64,000 nucleotides of DNA. Source: CAYVXE01 sp964455375. Lineage in GTDB: Bacteria; Zhuqueibacterota; Zhuqueibacteria; Oceanimicrobiales; Oceanimicrobiaceae. Each line of letters begins with the position of its first letter. Position 1 is the first letter of the stretch. A program made the position numbers and the translations under genes. The notes under the pieces were generated by a model, which saw only the letters and a list, made by a program, of their open reading frames with translations, did no database searches and was not told where the DNA came from. Below are positions 45,013-53,728 of the stretch, in pieces. Where the stretch lies: contig CAYVXE010000010.1 of assembly GCA_964455375.1 (NCBI GenBank), forward strand, positions 1 to 64,000, in the 5' to 3' direction.

Positions 45013-47244
45013 TTAAAATGTAAAAGAAATTTTGCTGTACACGCCTCTCTGAACTCTTGTCGCTTCTGTTCCGGTCGTCACAATGACTGCTTGTTCATTG
45101 AGAACCTGGCTGTCCTCAGCATGGTCTTTGGATAGCAGGTTTTGACCAATGAGCGAAAATTTGAGATACTTGTTTAATTGCCAGACTACATGTCCGTTCA
45201 GGCTTACATAGCTGCTGACCCCCTGGCTCGGAATATTGTCAATATATCGTAAGAATATATTCGTATCAACTCTCGGATGTATTTTGAAAAATGATTGAAA
45301 ATAAAATTGATGTACGGGACTTTGCTTTTCGATAAATTTGTTGATGGGATCTGATTTTACATTTGATTTTTCGGTTAAATGTATTTTTAGAAAATTGTAG
45401 TTTGCCTTAAATCTTAATTTTTGTGTAGGAACATACTCCGAGGATACTTCCAGACCATAGGAATAGCCCCTTAGATTATTGTTGACTTCCACGGCAAGTT
45501 CGAAATTTGGAGAATAGACTGAGTTTATTGACACAGCAGGTGACGCCAGATCGTCCGAACGCAGATTCCGGTATTCATTTAAGAATAAAGATGCATCCAC
45601 AGACAGGTTTTGAGAAGTTCTGATTCGATAGCCGCTTTCCACTGCCACCATGTTTTCAGATTTAAAGTTAGATTGTCCATTTAATACGATGAAATTTGTA
45701 GGCGTCTCATTTTGTGGCGTAGCCCAAAGGATAATTCTGGCATCGTTTTCTCCTCTGGAAGGAATTCTGACCGCTCTGGAGACCGCCGCCCATACAGCCT
45801 GATTTTCCGATGGGGCCCAGAACAGGCGCGCATTTGGTTGAATCTCAAAACCAGTGTACTCGTTATGCTCAAACTTGGAGCCGATAGTAAGTTTTACCTT
45901 GTCTTTAATGAGCTGAATATCATCCTGCAAAAATGTATTGAAAATACTTAGTTTTCGTTCGTTGGGGTTTAGAGAAAATGTGAATGTGGAGTCGAAATGG
46001 TCACTGATCAAACGATAGCCGGCACCCCAGACAATGTCGTTTCGGGAGCCCAGTTGAAAGCGATGATAAAAATCGACATCATAGGTGTTGATGGCGCCAC
46101 GGACAGCGGCTTCAAGCCTTTTCACTCTATCGAAATAAAGTTGCAGGGAGAATTCGGATTTACTTGAAAAACTGTGCCGCCAGCGGCCCAAAATATTGCC
46201 GCCGGTATTTTTATTTTCAAAATTAAACCTGGTAAGAAAAGGTGGTTGTACCTGATTCACAATATTGTAGGTTTGGTTAAACCTGCCGTCATAGATTTCC
46301 CCCTGTGCGGTTATCATGTTGTCAGTCGTGGGAAATGTGTCGAAGCGGAAACCTCCCTGGAACATATGCCAGTTATCGTTGCTGTCATGGCCTGTGGAAT
46401 CCACAAATCCGTCAGCTTTGAGGTATTTTCCGTATATTCTGAAATAATTGTTGTTACCAAAATGGGAGCCATAGCGGAAATGACCAAACGTCTGATATTC
46501 TGTACCGCCGCCAAAACTCATCAGACCGCCCTGGGTGTCTTCTGCATTTTTGGAAATGATGTTAATGATGCCGTTAACCGCGTTTACTCCCCAAAGTGAA
46601 GCGCCCGGACCCCGAATCACTTCAATCCGTTCAACATCTTCCAGCAACATATTCTGTGTTTCCCAGGATACACCGGAAAATAAGGGTGTATAAATACTCC
46701 GTCCGTCACTCATAACGAGAAGCTTATTGGCAAATTGTCCGCTTATCCCTCTCGAGAGCCCGCTAAAGCCTCTGATGGTCGCCGCGTAACTGCTGGCGTT
46801 GTGCTGGGAAACTTGCATGCCCGGAACCATTCGCAAAGCTTCGGGAACGTTGGTCACACCGGTTCTCTCGATGTCCTCTTTTGAAATCGCATAGGCTGCC
46901 GCGGCAGATTCAAAAATCCGCCCCGGTTTTTTAAATAGCGTTACGAACTGAACTTCCATCAAATCTTCGATAGAAAGAATGGTAAGGTCTATTTCCTTGC
47001 CATTATTCTTCTGACCATGCAAATTGCCAGCCCAGCAACCGGAAAAGATCGGCGATGAAAAAAATGGAAAAAGGACGCTAAAAGCGATTGTTAAGCAAAT
47101 AGCATCCATCTGCTTTTTGAAAGCCGCCTGAATCGTGCCTTTGGTTGCTTGTCTGGATTTTTTACACATACTTTTACAACGTCGTTTTAATAATTTCAGA
47201 TACTTTTTGCTAAATGCCTGTTTGTCCTTAAATCTCATTTTCAC
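45013..47244 (-). CDS. TonB-dependent outer-membrane receptor
   Basis: A plug domain (about 95-225) has the landmarks SIEDLMEVQF, VTNVPEALRMVPG, MSDGRSIYTPLF, VERIEVIRGPGASLWG and VNGIINIISK. A beta-barrel of about 500 residues follows, ending with an aromatic-terminated strand (YSKISFTF). No STN signalling domain is visible before the plug. The N-terminus is odd: about 45 mostly basic residues precede the hydrophobic signal segment, and the first codon is GTG with no ribosome site. A later start such as the Met preceding DAICLTIAFS is possible. It lies between two yfiR genes on the same strand. The substrate is unknown. Confidence 0.9.
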   Translation of the reverse strand: MKMRFKDKQAFSKKYLKLLKRRCKSMCKKSRQATKGTIQAAFKKQMDAICLTIAFSVLFPFFSSPIFSGCWAGNLHGQKNNGKEIDLTILSIEDLMEVQFVTLFKKPGRIFESAAAAYAISKEDIERTGVTNVPEALRMVPGMQVSQHNASSYAATIRGFSGLSRGISGQFANKLLVMSDGRSIYTPLFSGVSWETQNMLLEDVERIEVIRGPGASLWGVNAVNGIINIISKNAEDTQGGLMSFGGGTEYQTFGHFRYGSHFGNNNYFRIYGKYLKADGFVDSTGHDSNDNWHMFQGGFRFDTFPTTDNMITAQGEIYDGRFNQTYNIVNQVQPPFLTRFNFENKNTGGNILGRWRHSFSSKSEFSLQLYFDRVKRLEAAVRGAINTYDVDFYHRFQLGSRNDIVWGAGYRLISDHFDSTFTFSLNPNERKLSIFNTFLQDDIQLIKDKVKLTIGSKFEHNEYTGFEIQPNARLFWAPSENQAVWAAVSRAVRIPSRGENDARIILWATPQNETPTNFIVLNGQSNFKSENMVAVESGYRIRTSQNLSVDASLFLNEYRNLRSDDLASPAVSINSVYSPNFELAVEVNNNLRGYSYGLEVSSEYVPTQKLRFKANYNFLKIHLTEKSNVKSDPINKFIEKQSPVHQFYFQSFFKIHPRVDTNIFLRYIDNIPSQGVSSYVSLNGHVVWQLNKYLKFSLIGQNLLSKDHAEDSQVLNEQAVIVTTGTEATRVQRGVYSKISFTF

Positions 47245-47595
47245 ATATCATATACTTTTTTAGTGGAAATAAAACAACGACCGCTACGGATGCGATGAAG
47301 AACAAATGCATAAACGGGGTGCAAAAGATGAAGGGCGCTTAAAACATTTACGACCCATTGATGGCTTGTCAACCGAAATGTTGAAATGCCGCACAATGCA
47401 TCTGACGTCACTGTCGATGTCATAAACAAATCGTTTAATTAATAGCCAATGAGGATTAGCCGGGTGCAAATACCATAGAACTTAAAAATTAAATATAAAG
47501 AATACCTACTGGATTCGCAAGCAAAAACTGCTTGATTTCGTAGGATTCAACTGTTTTTTTGACAATTGGGTTTTTCTTTCAAGGAATCATCTTTC
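47245..47595. other. Intergenic region between yfiR copy 2 and the TonB receptor
   Basis: About 350 bp without a credible gene; the short minus-strand frames here lack ribosome sites and homology-like features. No strong hairpin or promoter consensus was noticed. Because the TonB receptor's true start is unclear, part of this region might encode an untranslated leader. Confidence 0.4.
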
Positions 47596-48165
47596 TTAAT
47601 GTTTCTGTGCATAGTCTTGTTCGTCAACAATTTGCGCCAGGCGTAACAACCGGGAACTCATTTTTAGATTAGCCCGTACCACGGAATTGTAATTGATGGT
47701 AAAGCGAATTTTATGTACTCGGGTAAATAATTTTATCATTCCGCCTTGTACAGCAAAATGGCTGATTTCACTCACTGTAAGAACACTTTTATCGAGTAAT
47801 ATAGAAAAAATGTCTTTTAAGTGATTTTGATAGTTACGTGAAATGAACAAAATATGACAGTTCTTCACCTCATGAAGGTCAGTGTAGCGGTTCACCATGA
47901 AGGGGTGACCTTTGATTTGTTTATTTTCCAGTAAACTGTCTAAATAGGTCCCAAAAGGGTCTTCGCCGATGATACCGATAATAATGGGGTCGGAAGGTGA
48001 CTTAAATGCTGTTTCCGGCCAATGGACAAACCTGGCAAAATTAAATAAAAACACGGCTTTTAATTCATATTCGGCAGGATGTTGCTGCGGAAAACATATT
48101 TCGAGATTGAGTGAAAATAGAAGAAAAATGGTCGCGGCAATTTTCATGAAAATGTTCTTGTTCAT
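47596..48165 (-). CDS. YfiR-family periplasmic protein, copy 2
   Basis: This 189-residue paralogue of the gene at 44397 shares EYELKAVFLFNFARFVHWPE, IIGIIGEDPFG, CHILFISRNYQ, SVLTVSEISHFA and GGMIKLF...RIRFTI. A signal peptide is present. It is the first gene of the minus-strand yfiR - TonB receptor - yfiR - kinase cluster and is preceded by a sigma-54-like element at 48277-48293. Two YfiR proteins flanking one receptor suggest a specialised or sequential sensing role. This is inference from context. Confidence 0.9.
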   Translation of the reverse strand: MNKNIFMKIAATIFLLFSLNLEICFPQQHPAEYELKAVFLFNFARFVHWPETAFKSPSDPIIIGIIGEDPFGTYLDSLLENKQIKGHPFMVNRYTDLHEVKNCHILFISRNYQNHLKDIFSILLDKSVLTVSEISHFAVQGGMIKLFTRVHKIRFTINYNSVVRANLKMSSRLLRLAQIVDEQDYAQKH

Positions 48166-48276
48166 GGTTGTTTGAGCGAGAGGTTGAAAACAATTTCAAA
48201 TAATATATTTGAATGAAACTTTGAGCCGCCTAAATATCAGATTGTTTATTTGATTTAACGACTTGTAGGGCAGATG

Positions 48277-48293
48277 TGCGAATTGTGTGCCAG
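48277..48293 (-). promoter_or_regulatory. Sigma-54-type -24/-12 promoter upstream of yfiR copy 2
   Basis: On the minus strand the sequence reads CTGGCACACAATTCGCA: the GG and GC pairs are exactly 10 nt apart, and CTGGCAC is a full match to the -24 block. The -12 block is TCGCA instead of TTGCA. Transcription would start near 48266, about 100 nt before the yfiR start at 48165. Confidence 0.55.
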
Positions 48294-48490
48294 TTTTCCG
48301 GGTTTAAAGAAATCGTCATAAAACCAGAAATGAGATGTTATCAAAAGATAAATAAAATCAATAAGTTGTTAGAATAAACCAAGAATGGGAACCATACATG
48401 AAAATTAGTTGAGGTTACAAAAATGAAAGCAACGATTACCAGGATGTTGTTTTGAAAGGTTGAAGCGTATTTTGCAGAAATGCAGATAGC

Positions 48491-48518
48491 AGACGCCTGA
48501 CCAGTCAGTCAGGCGTCT
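48491..48518 (-). terminator. Hairpin downstream of pepD, possible terminator
   Basis: An 11-bp perfect stem AGACGCCTGAC (48491-48501) / GTCAGGCGTCT (48508-48518) with a 6-nt loop lies 55 nt past the pepD stop on the minus strand. No T-run follows on either strand, so it may instead be a transcript-stabilising or factor-dependent structure. Confidence 0.45.
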
Positions 48519-48572
48519 GAGTCTATTTGTTGTGTCACATTCGATATTAGGCTTTGCGGCGCTGTCGGGTGG

Positions 48573-50033
48573 TTAGTTTTCCTGCCCTACTTTTTCAAGA
48601 ATTCCAACGACTAACTTGTAAAAGTTAGCTACGGAGTCCATACGCACGCGTTCATCCGGAGAGTGCGGAAACTCAATTTGGGGTCCCAGCGAAACCATAT
48701 CCATTCCCGGATATTTTTCGCCGATAATGCCGCATTCAAGGCCTGCATGGATGGCTTTGATTGCCGGCTTGCTGCCCAGCTTATCTATATGAACCTGTTC
48801 TGCGATTTTGAGAATATGTGAGTTCAGATCGGGTTTCCAGCCCGGATATCCTTCGACTTCCTGTACCTCAGCTCCGGCCAATTCCCCAATACTCACGATG
48901 CGCTGCTGTAAAGCTTCAATAGCTGAATCCACTGAACTTCTGTTGCTTACATGGATGACCATGATGCCGTTGGAAATTTTTACGCTGGCCAGATTGGAAC
49001 TGGTTTCAACCAATTCGGGAATGTCGTAACTCATTGCGATGACGCCATGCGGGAGGGCATTCAGCAAATTTAAGAGGTTCGTTTGCACGCTTTCGGTGTA
49101 AACGCTGGTGACGCCGGTGGCTGAGTCAATGGAAAATTGCATATTCGGTTCAGCCGGTTTGTATTCCGCTTCAATTTCACCCATATATTTTTTCAACGAT
49201 GTTTCAAAACCGTTCTTATGGGAAGCAGAAACAAGAACGGTGGCAAATGCTTCTCTGGGAATGGCATTGTGCATATTACCGCCATGAATATCCGCAAGCT
49301 TAAAGCCGTGTTCTTTTGCAACGGCAACCAGAGCTCGTGCTAACAGTTTGATGGCGTTGCCTCTTTGCAAATGAATATCGACCCCTGAGTGACCGCCTTT
49401 TAAACCATGAAGTTTCAATTGTAGAGCTTCATGGCCTGTGGGAGCTGTTTCTGTTTCCAAACTTACGGAGATATTGACACCTGCACCGCCTGCACACCCC
49501 ACGTACAGCGCATCTTCTTCTTCTGTATCTAAATTGATGAGCGTTTTTCCTTCAAGCATGTCATCGTGCAAACTTGAGGCTCCGGTTAAGCCGGTTTCTT
49601 CGTCCATGGTAAAGAGAAGTTCCACCTGTCCGTGTTTCATGGTTTTGCTTTCCATAACAGCTAAGGACATTGCCATACCGATGCCGTTGTCCGAACCAAG
49701 CGTTGTGCCGGTTGCACATAGATATTCCCCATCCTTTCTGGGAATGATGGGGTCTTTGCTGAAATCATGTTGTACGTCGGCATTTTTTTCATTGACCATA
49801 TCCATGTGTGCCTGTAAAATGGTTATCGGAGCATTTTCACAGCCGGGTGTCGCTGCTTTTTTCACGACGATGTTTCCGGCGTCGTCCTTTTTATATGAGA
49901 GATTGTTACGCTTCGCAACCTCCACAATATATTCGGCCATTTGCTGTTCATTTTTTGACCCGCGGGGAATGGTCAAAATGTGATCAAAATGCTGCCAGAG
50001 ATCCCTTGGGTCAAGGTCTGATACAAAAGTCAT
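48573..50033 (-). CDS. pepD: Aminoacyl-histidine dipeptidase (peptidase D, M20 family)
   Basis: PepD hydrolyses Xaa-His dipeptides such as carnosine in the cytoplasm. M20 metal ligands are seen as the His in QAHMDMV near residue 82, the Asp in LGSDNGIG, the Glu pair in MDEETGLTGA, the Asp in NLDTEEED, and the C-terminal His in IEFPHSPDERV. A dimerisation (lid) domain occupies about 205-390. At 486 residues it matches the family. There is no signal peptide. It is monocistronic on the minus strand and divergent from the cyclophilin gene. Confidence 0.94.
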   Translation of the reverse strand: MTFVSDLDPRDLWQHFDHILTIPRGSKNEQQMAEYIVEVAKRNNLSYKKDDAGNIVVKKAATPGCENAPITILQAHMDMVNEKNADVQHDFSKDPIIPRKDGEYLCATGTTLGSDNGIGMAMSLAVMESKTMKHGQVELLFTMDEETGLTGASSLHDDMLEGKTLINLDTEEEDALYVGCAGGAGVNISVSLETETAPTGHEALQLKLHGLKGGHSGVDIHLQRGNAIKLLARALVAVAKEHGFKLADIHGGNMHNAIPREAFATVLVSASHKNGFETSLKKYMGEIEAEYKPAEPNMQFSIDSATGVTSVYTESVQTNLLNLLNALPHGVIAMSYDIPELVETSSNLASVKISNGIMVIHVSNRSSVDSAIEALQQRIVSIGELAGAEVQEVEGYPGWKPDLNSHILKIAEQVHIDKLGSKPAIKAIHAGLECGIIGEKYPGMDMVSLGPQIEFPHSPDERVRMDSVANFYKLVVGILEKVGQEN

Positions 50034-50362
50034 TTTACCCTCCGTTTAAGCTTAAGTTAGTACATCAATTGAGTTTTTTTACAGTTGATTGTTTAGTCCC
50101 TTTACTTTTGCTGCAAACAAGAGCCGTTGCTGTTTTTATGTCCGCTCTGAAAGCGTTAAAATGTAGTAAATTTGGGCGAAACCAATATAATCAGGTTTTC
50201 ATGTTTTTGCAAGAGATATTGTCTGGAACAGCAATGAAATTATCCTTGATAATCTGTGTTTGCTTTGTTAAATTCCGCAGGTTCTCAAATATGATGGTGT
50301 TTTCGGTCAATCACAAATTATTGAAATTTTAGATTGCCGGCTTGTCCGGAAGGAGGTTTGTT
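50034..50362. other. Divergent intergenic region between pepD and the cyclophilin gene
   Basis: About 330 bp that must contain promoters for both genes. The only structure noticed is CCGG-CTTGT-CCGG at 50337-50349, directly ahead of the AGGAGG ribosome site of the cyclophilin gene. The long plus-strand frame entering from pepD is a shadow. Confidence 0.4.
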
Positions 50363-51046
50363 TTGAGAATGAAAAGCGTTTTAATATGCAATTTACTTAT
50401 GTTGTTGATTTTCGGCTGCGGTCCGAAAGCTGAAAAAAATGAGCCTGAAGGAAATAAAATGGAAAATAAAAATACGATTGATACCGTTGCGTCGGTGATG
50501 CCCCAAAATAAACGGCCTTTGTCAGACGTTCCGCCGGAAAAACGTTTGAATTATTACAGTGCCATGCCTGTGATGAGCATCGATGCGTCAAAAGAATACT
50601 TTGCGACGATTCACACAAAACGCGGTGATATCGTTTTGCAACTGGATGCTTTTTATGCGCCGTTACACACAAATAATTTTGTTTTTTTAGCGCGTCAGGG
50701 TTTTTATGATGGGTTAACGTTTCACCGCTGGGAACCGGATTTTGTTTTGCAGGGTGGCGACCCCACAGGTACCGGATCCGGCGGTCCGGGTTACTTGATT
50801 CCGTCAGAAATCGGTTTACCGCATGTGCAGGGAGCCGTTGGTATGGCGCGTCAGGGAGATAATGTGAACCCGGAGAAAAAGTCAAACGGCAGTCAGTTTT
50901 ACATCACGTACCGGGCAACACCGTTTTTAGATGGCGAATACACGGTTTTCGGTCGGGTTGTCCAGGGATTTGACGTGCTGCAGAAAATGACCCGTGGTGA
51001 TATGATGTTAAGCGTGGATATTGAAGAAAAAAATCCGGAACAATAA
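50363..51046 (+). CDS. Peptidyl-prolyl cis-trans isomerase (cyclophilin) lipoprotein
   Basis: Cyclophilins catalyse proline isomerisation in folding proteins. The domain starts YFATIHTKRGDIVLQL and has the family motif FHRWEPDFVLQGGDPTG with GSGGPGY, then NGSQFYITYRATPFLDGEYTVFG; the catalytic-loop residues appear intact. The N-terminus ends LLIFGC, a lipobox, so it is a periplasmic membrane-anchored foldase. A TTG at 50363 sits 6 nt after AGGAGG, better placed than the ATG at 50369; either is possible. It is followed after 46 nt by ychF. Confidence 0.92.
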   Translation: MRMKSVLICNLLMLLIFGCGPKAEKNEPEGNKMENKNTIDTVASVMPQNKRPLSDVPPEKRLNYYSAMPVMSIDASKEYFATIHTKRGDIVLQLDAFYAPLHTNNFVFLARQGFYDGLTFHRWEPDFVLQGGDPTGTGSGGPGYLIPSEIGLPHVQGAVGMARQGDNVNPEKKSNGSQFYITYRATPFLDGEYTVFGRVVQGFDVLQKMTRGDMMLSVDIEEKNPEQ

Positions 51047-51092
51047 ATTTTGACTGACATTTTTAAAGAATTTTTATATAAGGGTAAAAAAA

Positions 51093-52178
51093 ATGCGCAT
51101 TGGAATCATCGGTTTGGAACAATCCGGCAAGACGACCTTATTTAATGCTCTCACGCAAGGCGGTGGCTCAGGCGTCCCAGCCTCGGGAAAGCGTGAAGCA
51201 CATTTGAGCATCGTAAAAGTACCGGATGCCAGGCTCGACCGGCTGCATGAGTTGCACCCTCCGGCTAAGAAAACCCCCGCTACCATCGAATACCTGGATG
51301 TGGCCGGGTTAGGAAAAGGTTCTACGCAGCGCAAAGGTTTTCAGGAGCAATTTTTAGCGAATCTCCGAAACGTGGATGCCTTGCTGTGTGTGCTGCGGGT
51401 ATTTGCAAATGACATGGTGTCGCACCCGGAAGGCAGTATTAATCCCAAACGTGATCTGGAAATTATCGAGTCGGAATTTCTCCTGTCGGACATGGCGATT
51501 CTGGAGAACCGTATTGCAAAACTTGAAAAAGAAGTGAGAAAAGTAAAGGATGAAAAATTAAAGCATGAATTGACCCTTTTGCAAAGGTGTAATGAATTCA
51601 TTGAGAATGAACAGCCATTACGTGAGTTGAATTTTACGGACGAAGAAGAAAAAATGCTGCGGGGATTTCAGTTTCTCACCGCAAAACCGATTTTATTGGT
51701 ATTGAATATCGGTGAAGAGGAAGTGAACAAAGAGGAGCAGATTCTCTCCGAGTATGCTCAGTTGACCGGTACGAAACGAACACTCGTGTGTCTTTCTGCA
51801 CATATTGAAATGGAAATAGCCCAGCTTCCGGAAGACGATAAAGCTGTGTTTCAGGAAGAATTGGGGATTAAGGAACCGGCTTTGCATAAGATGATTCGTC
51901 ATTCTTATGATTTACTGGGATTGATGTCCTACTTCACGTCGGGGGATGATGAAGTTCGCGCCTGGACCATTAAAAAAGGCACCCGTGCCCAAATTGCCGC
52001 CGGAGAAATTCATTCCGATATCGAGCGCGGTTTCATTCGAGCAGAAATTGTCCCGTTTGAAAAACTGAGCGAGTTAGGGTCATGGACGAAATGCAAAGAT
52101 AAGGGGGTTCTACGATTGGAAGGAAAGGATTACATCGTGAAAGATGGTGATGTGATCAATTTTCGATTTAATGTTTAA
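51093..52178 (+). CDS. ychF: YchF-type P-loop NTPase
   Basis: YchF is an Obg-related ATPase/GTPase that associates with ribosomes. The P-loop is GLEQSGKT at 7-14, where most YchF proteins read GxPNVGKS. A coiled-coil insertion lies at about 130-165 (LENRIAKLEKEVRKVKDE). The NxxE-type base-specificity motif appears as LNIGEEE near 205. The C-terminal YchF/TGS part is classical: MSYFTSGDDEVRAWTIKKGT to the end, with the HSDIERGFIRAEI signature. The length (361 residues) is normal. It probably shares transcription with the cyclophilin and the downstream membrane protein (14 nt). Confidence 0.88.
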   Translation: MRIGIIGLEQSGKTTLFNALTQGGGSGVPASGKREAHLSIVKVPDARLDRLHELHPPAKKTPATIEYLDVAGLGKGSTQRKGFQEQFLANLRNVDALLCVLRVFANDMVSHPEGSINPKRDLEIIESEFLLSDMAILENRIAKLEKEVRKVKDEKLKHELTLLQRCNEFIENEQPLRELNFTDEEEKMLRGFQFLTAKPILLVLNIGEEEVNKEEQILSEYAQLTGTKRTLVCLSAHIEMEIAQLPEDDKAVFQEELGIKEPALHKMIRHSYDLLGLMSYFTSGDDEVRAWTIKKGTRAQIAAGEIHSDIERGFIRAEIVPFEKLSELGSWTKCKDKGVLRLEGKDYIVKDGDVINFRFNV

Positions 52179-52192
52179 GTTGAGGTAATTTT

Positions 52193-53233
52193 TTGAAATT
52201 AAAAGTATTGTTTGGCATTCTTATCAGTGCACTATTTATTTTCCTGACCTTTCGTCAGGTAGAGTTTCATAATATGTTGGAATCTTTGAAAGATGCGAAC
52301 TATCTTTGGCTGCTGCCTGCCTTTTTTGTGATGCTTCTGAGTCACTGGTTTCGGTCCATGCGCTGGCGTTACCTTATGGAACCCATAAAGCCCATGAAGA
52401 CAATGCCGCTTTTTTCCGCTCTGATGATCGGTTATGCAGTAAACAATGTATTTCCGTTACGCCTGGGTGAATTTTTCCGTGCCTATGCTATCGCTAAATC
52501 GCAAAATGTCTCAAAAAGTTCTTCGTTTGCCACGGTGATCGTCGAGCGCTTTATCCTCGACCTTATGGCACTGTTGATTATTCTCGTGATAACGATTCTT
52601 TTTTATCCGTTCAAACTGCCGTACTACGATCTGATTCGCTTAGGCGGTTATGCCATTTTAGCCATGACACTCGCCTTGATTGTTCTCATCGTCTTCCTGA
52701 TTCAGAAAACGGATATGACGCTGAATTTCCTGAGATCCGTGCTGCCGCATAAAAGTTATGTAAAAGTGGAACCCACTTTTATCTCATTTATGAAAGGGTG
52801 CCTGGTCTTCAAAAAATCCGAGCATTATTTTTCCATCCTTGTTTTGACGGTTTTCATCTGGGTGTTGTACATTCTTTCCGTCTATTTTATTTTTTCCGTG
52901 TTCAATTTTATCGTGCTTTATCATCTGACAATCTGGTCAAGTGTGGTCATATTGGTGGTTGTCACATTCAGTATTATGCTGCCTTCGTCTCCCGGCGCCC
53001 TGGGAACCTACCATTTTCTGTGCACCGAAGTGTTGAAATATTTTACAGTTCCCAGCGACCAGGCTGTGAGCTTTGCTGTGATCAGTCATGCAATGAACAT
53101 CCTTCCGTTTACGATTTTAGGTTTCGTGTACTTCTTGAGGATGAATTTGAAGTTTTCAGATGCTGCTTCGGAAGAAGAATTTTTAGATGCGGAAGATGCC
53201 AGCCAACCATTCCCCAGTACGGTGGAACCCTGA
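52193..53233 (+). CDS. Lysylphosphatidylglycerol synthase-type transmembrane (flippase-like) protein
   Basis: This 346-residue protein has about eight membrane helices and the family landmarks HWFRSMRWRYLM near residue 46, YAVNNVFPLRLGEFFRAY near 82, and IVERFILDLMALL. PSSPGALGTYHFLCTE near 263 lies toward the end. The family (UPF0104, MprF flippase part) moves or binds lipid-linked substrates; the substrate here is unknown. The start is TTG at 52193 with GAGG upstream, 14 nt after ychF. The C-terminal tail is acidic and cytoplasmic. Confidence 0.88.
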   Translation: MKLKVLFGILISALFIFLTFRQVEFHNMLESLKDANYLWLLPAFFVMLLSHWFRSMRWRYLMEPIKPMKTMPLFSALMIGYAVNNVFPLRLGEFFRAYAIAKSQNVSKSSSFATVIVERFILDLMALLIILVITILFYPFKLPYYDLIRLGGYAILAMTLALIVLIVFLIQKTDMTLNFLRSVLPHKSYVKVEPTFISFMKGCLVFKKSEHYFSILVLTVFIWVLYILSVYFIFSVFNFIVLYHLTIWSSVVILVVVTFSIMLPSSPGALGTYHFLCTEVLKYFTVPSDQAVSFAVISHAMNILPFTILGFVYFLRMNLKFSDAASEEEFLDAEDASQPFPSTVEP

Positions 53234-53371
53234 TTTTTGTGATCCCATCCTTACGAACAATTCAAATGAGGATTTGATTCATACAGTATGCGCATGTTGA
53301 CATCAAAATTTTTCAAGTGAAATTCGGGTCATCCTGGGTGTTGCAACTGTCAAAAAAGTCGTTTCCTACGT

Positions 53372-53433
53372 CAGCCTGAGCGGCGTCGAAGGCTGTCACC
53401 CGCTATTTTTAACGCATGCTTCGACAGTCTCGT
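53372..53433. repeat. CAGCCTGAGCGG...TTCGACAG dispersed element
   Basis: CAGCCTGAGCGGCGTCGAAGG (from 53372) is opposed by TGCTTCGACAGTCTCG ending at 53433, forming an imperfect inverted pair around TCGAAG/CTTCGA. Elements of this CTGAGCGG-GTCGAAGG type recur in many environmental genomes. Confidence 0.6.
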
Positions 53434-53469
53434 TAGCTTCTTAACTAACATTTCTCACTTGGTTTGAGG

Positions 53470-53505
53470 TGTCATTCCGAACCGGCAGCCACCGGGGAGG
53501 AATCT
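53470..53505. repeat. TGTCATTCCGA...GAGGAATCT element
   Basis: TGTCATTCCGA (53470-53480), an internal CCGG...CCGG stem, and GGAGGAATCT (53496-53505). It is a compact variant of the TGTCATTTCGA...GAGAAATCT family. Confidence 0.65.
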
Positions 53506-53728
53506 GAATCCGGGCATGTTATCTATGGATTTTCTCATAAAAGCGATTGCTGTTCGTGATCATTGCTCATCAGATTTCCCGAAATGATATATGACCTTTC
53601 TTATTGCTTTTACAAGGCTTATGTTGTTTTAATGAAGTGAAAAATATTAGTTCTCAAGTTTTCCTTGACTTAACGAAAGATTTATTTGTACATTTATTTT
53701 ATTCAAGCATAATCAGGGAAAAAACCAG

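Larger units (their letters stand above)
48166..48572. other. Intergenic region with sigma-54 element and a hairpin
   Basis: About 400 bp between yfiR copy 2 and the end of pepD. It holds the minus-strand sigma-54-like element at 48277-48293 and a hairpin at 48491-48518. No coding frame is supported. Confidence 0.5.
53234..53728. other. Repeat-bearing intergenic region
   Basis: About 495 bp with two different dispersed repeats (53372-53433 and 53470-53505) and AT-rich sequence leading to the Memo-family gene. No gene, promoter consensus or T-run terminator was seen. Confidence 0.5.

Noticed and set aside
49808..50332. Plus-strand 174-codon frame at the pepD start and its upstream region
   Set aside because: Most of it is antisense to pepD, and the remainder lacks a ribosome site or recognisable features.
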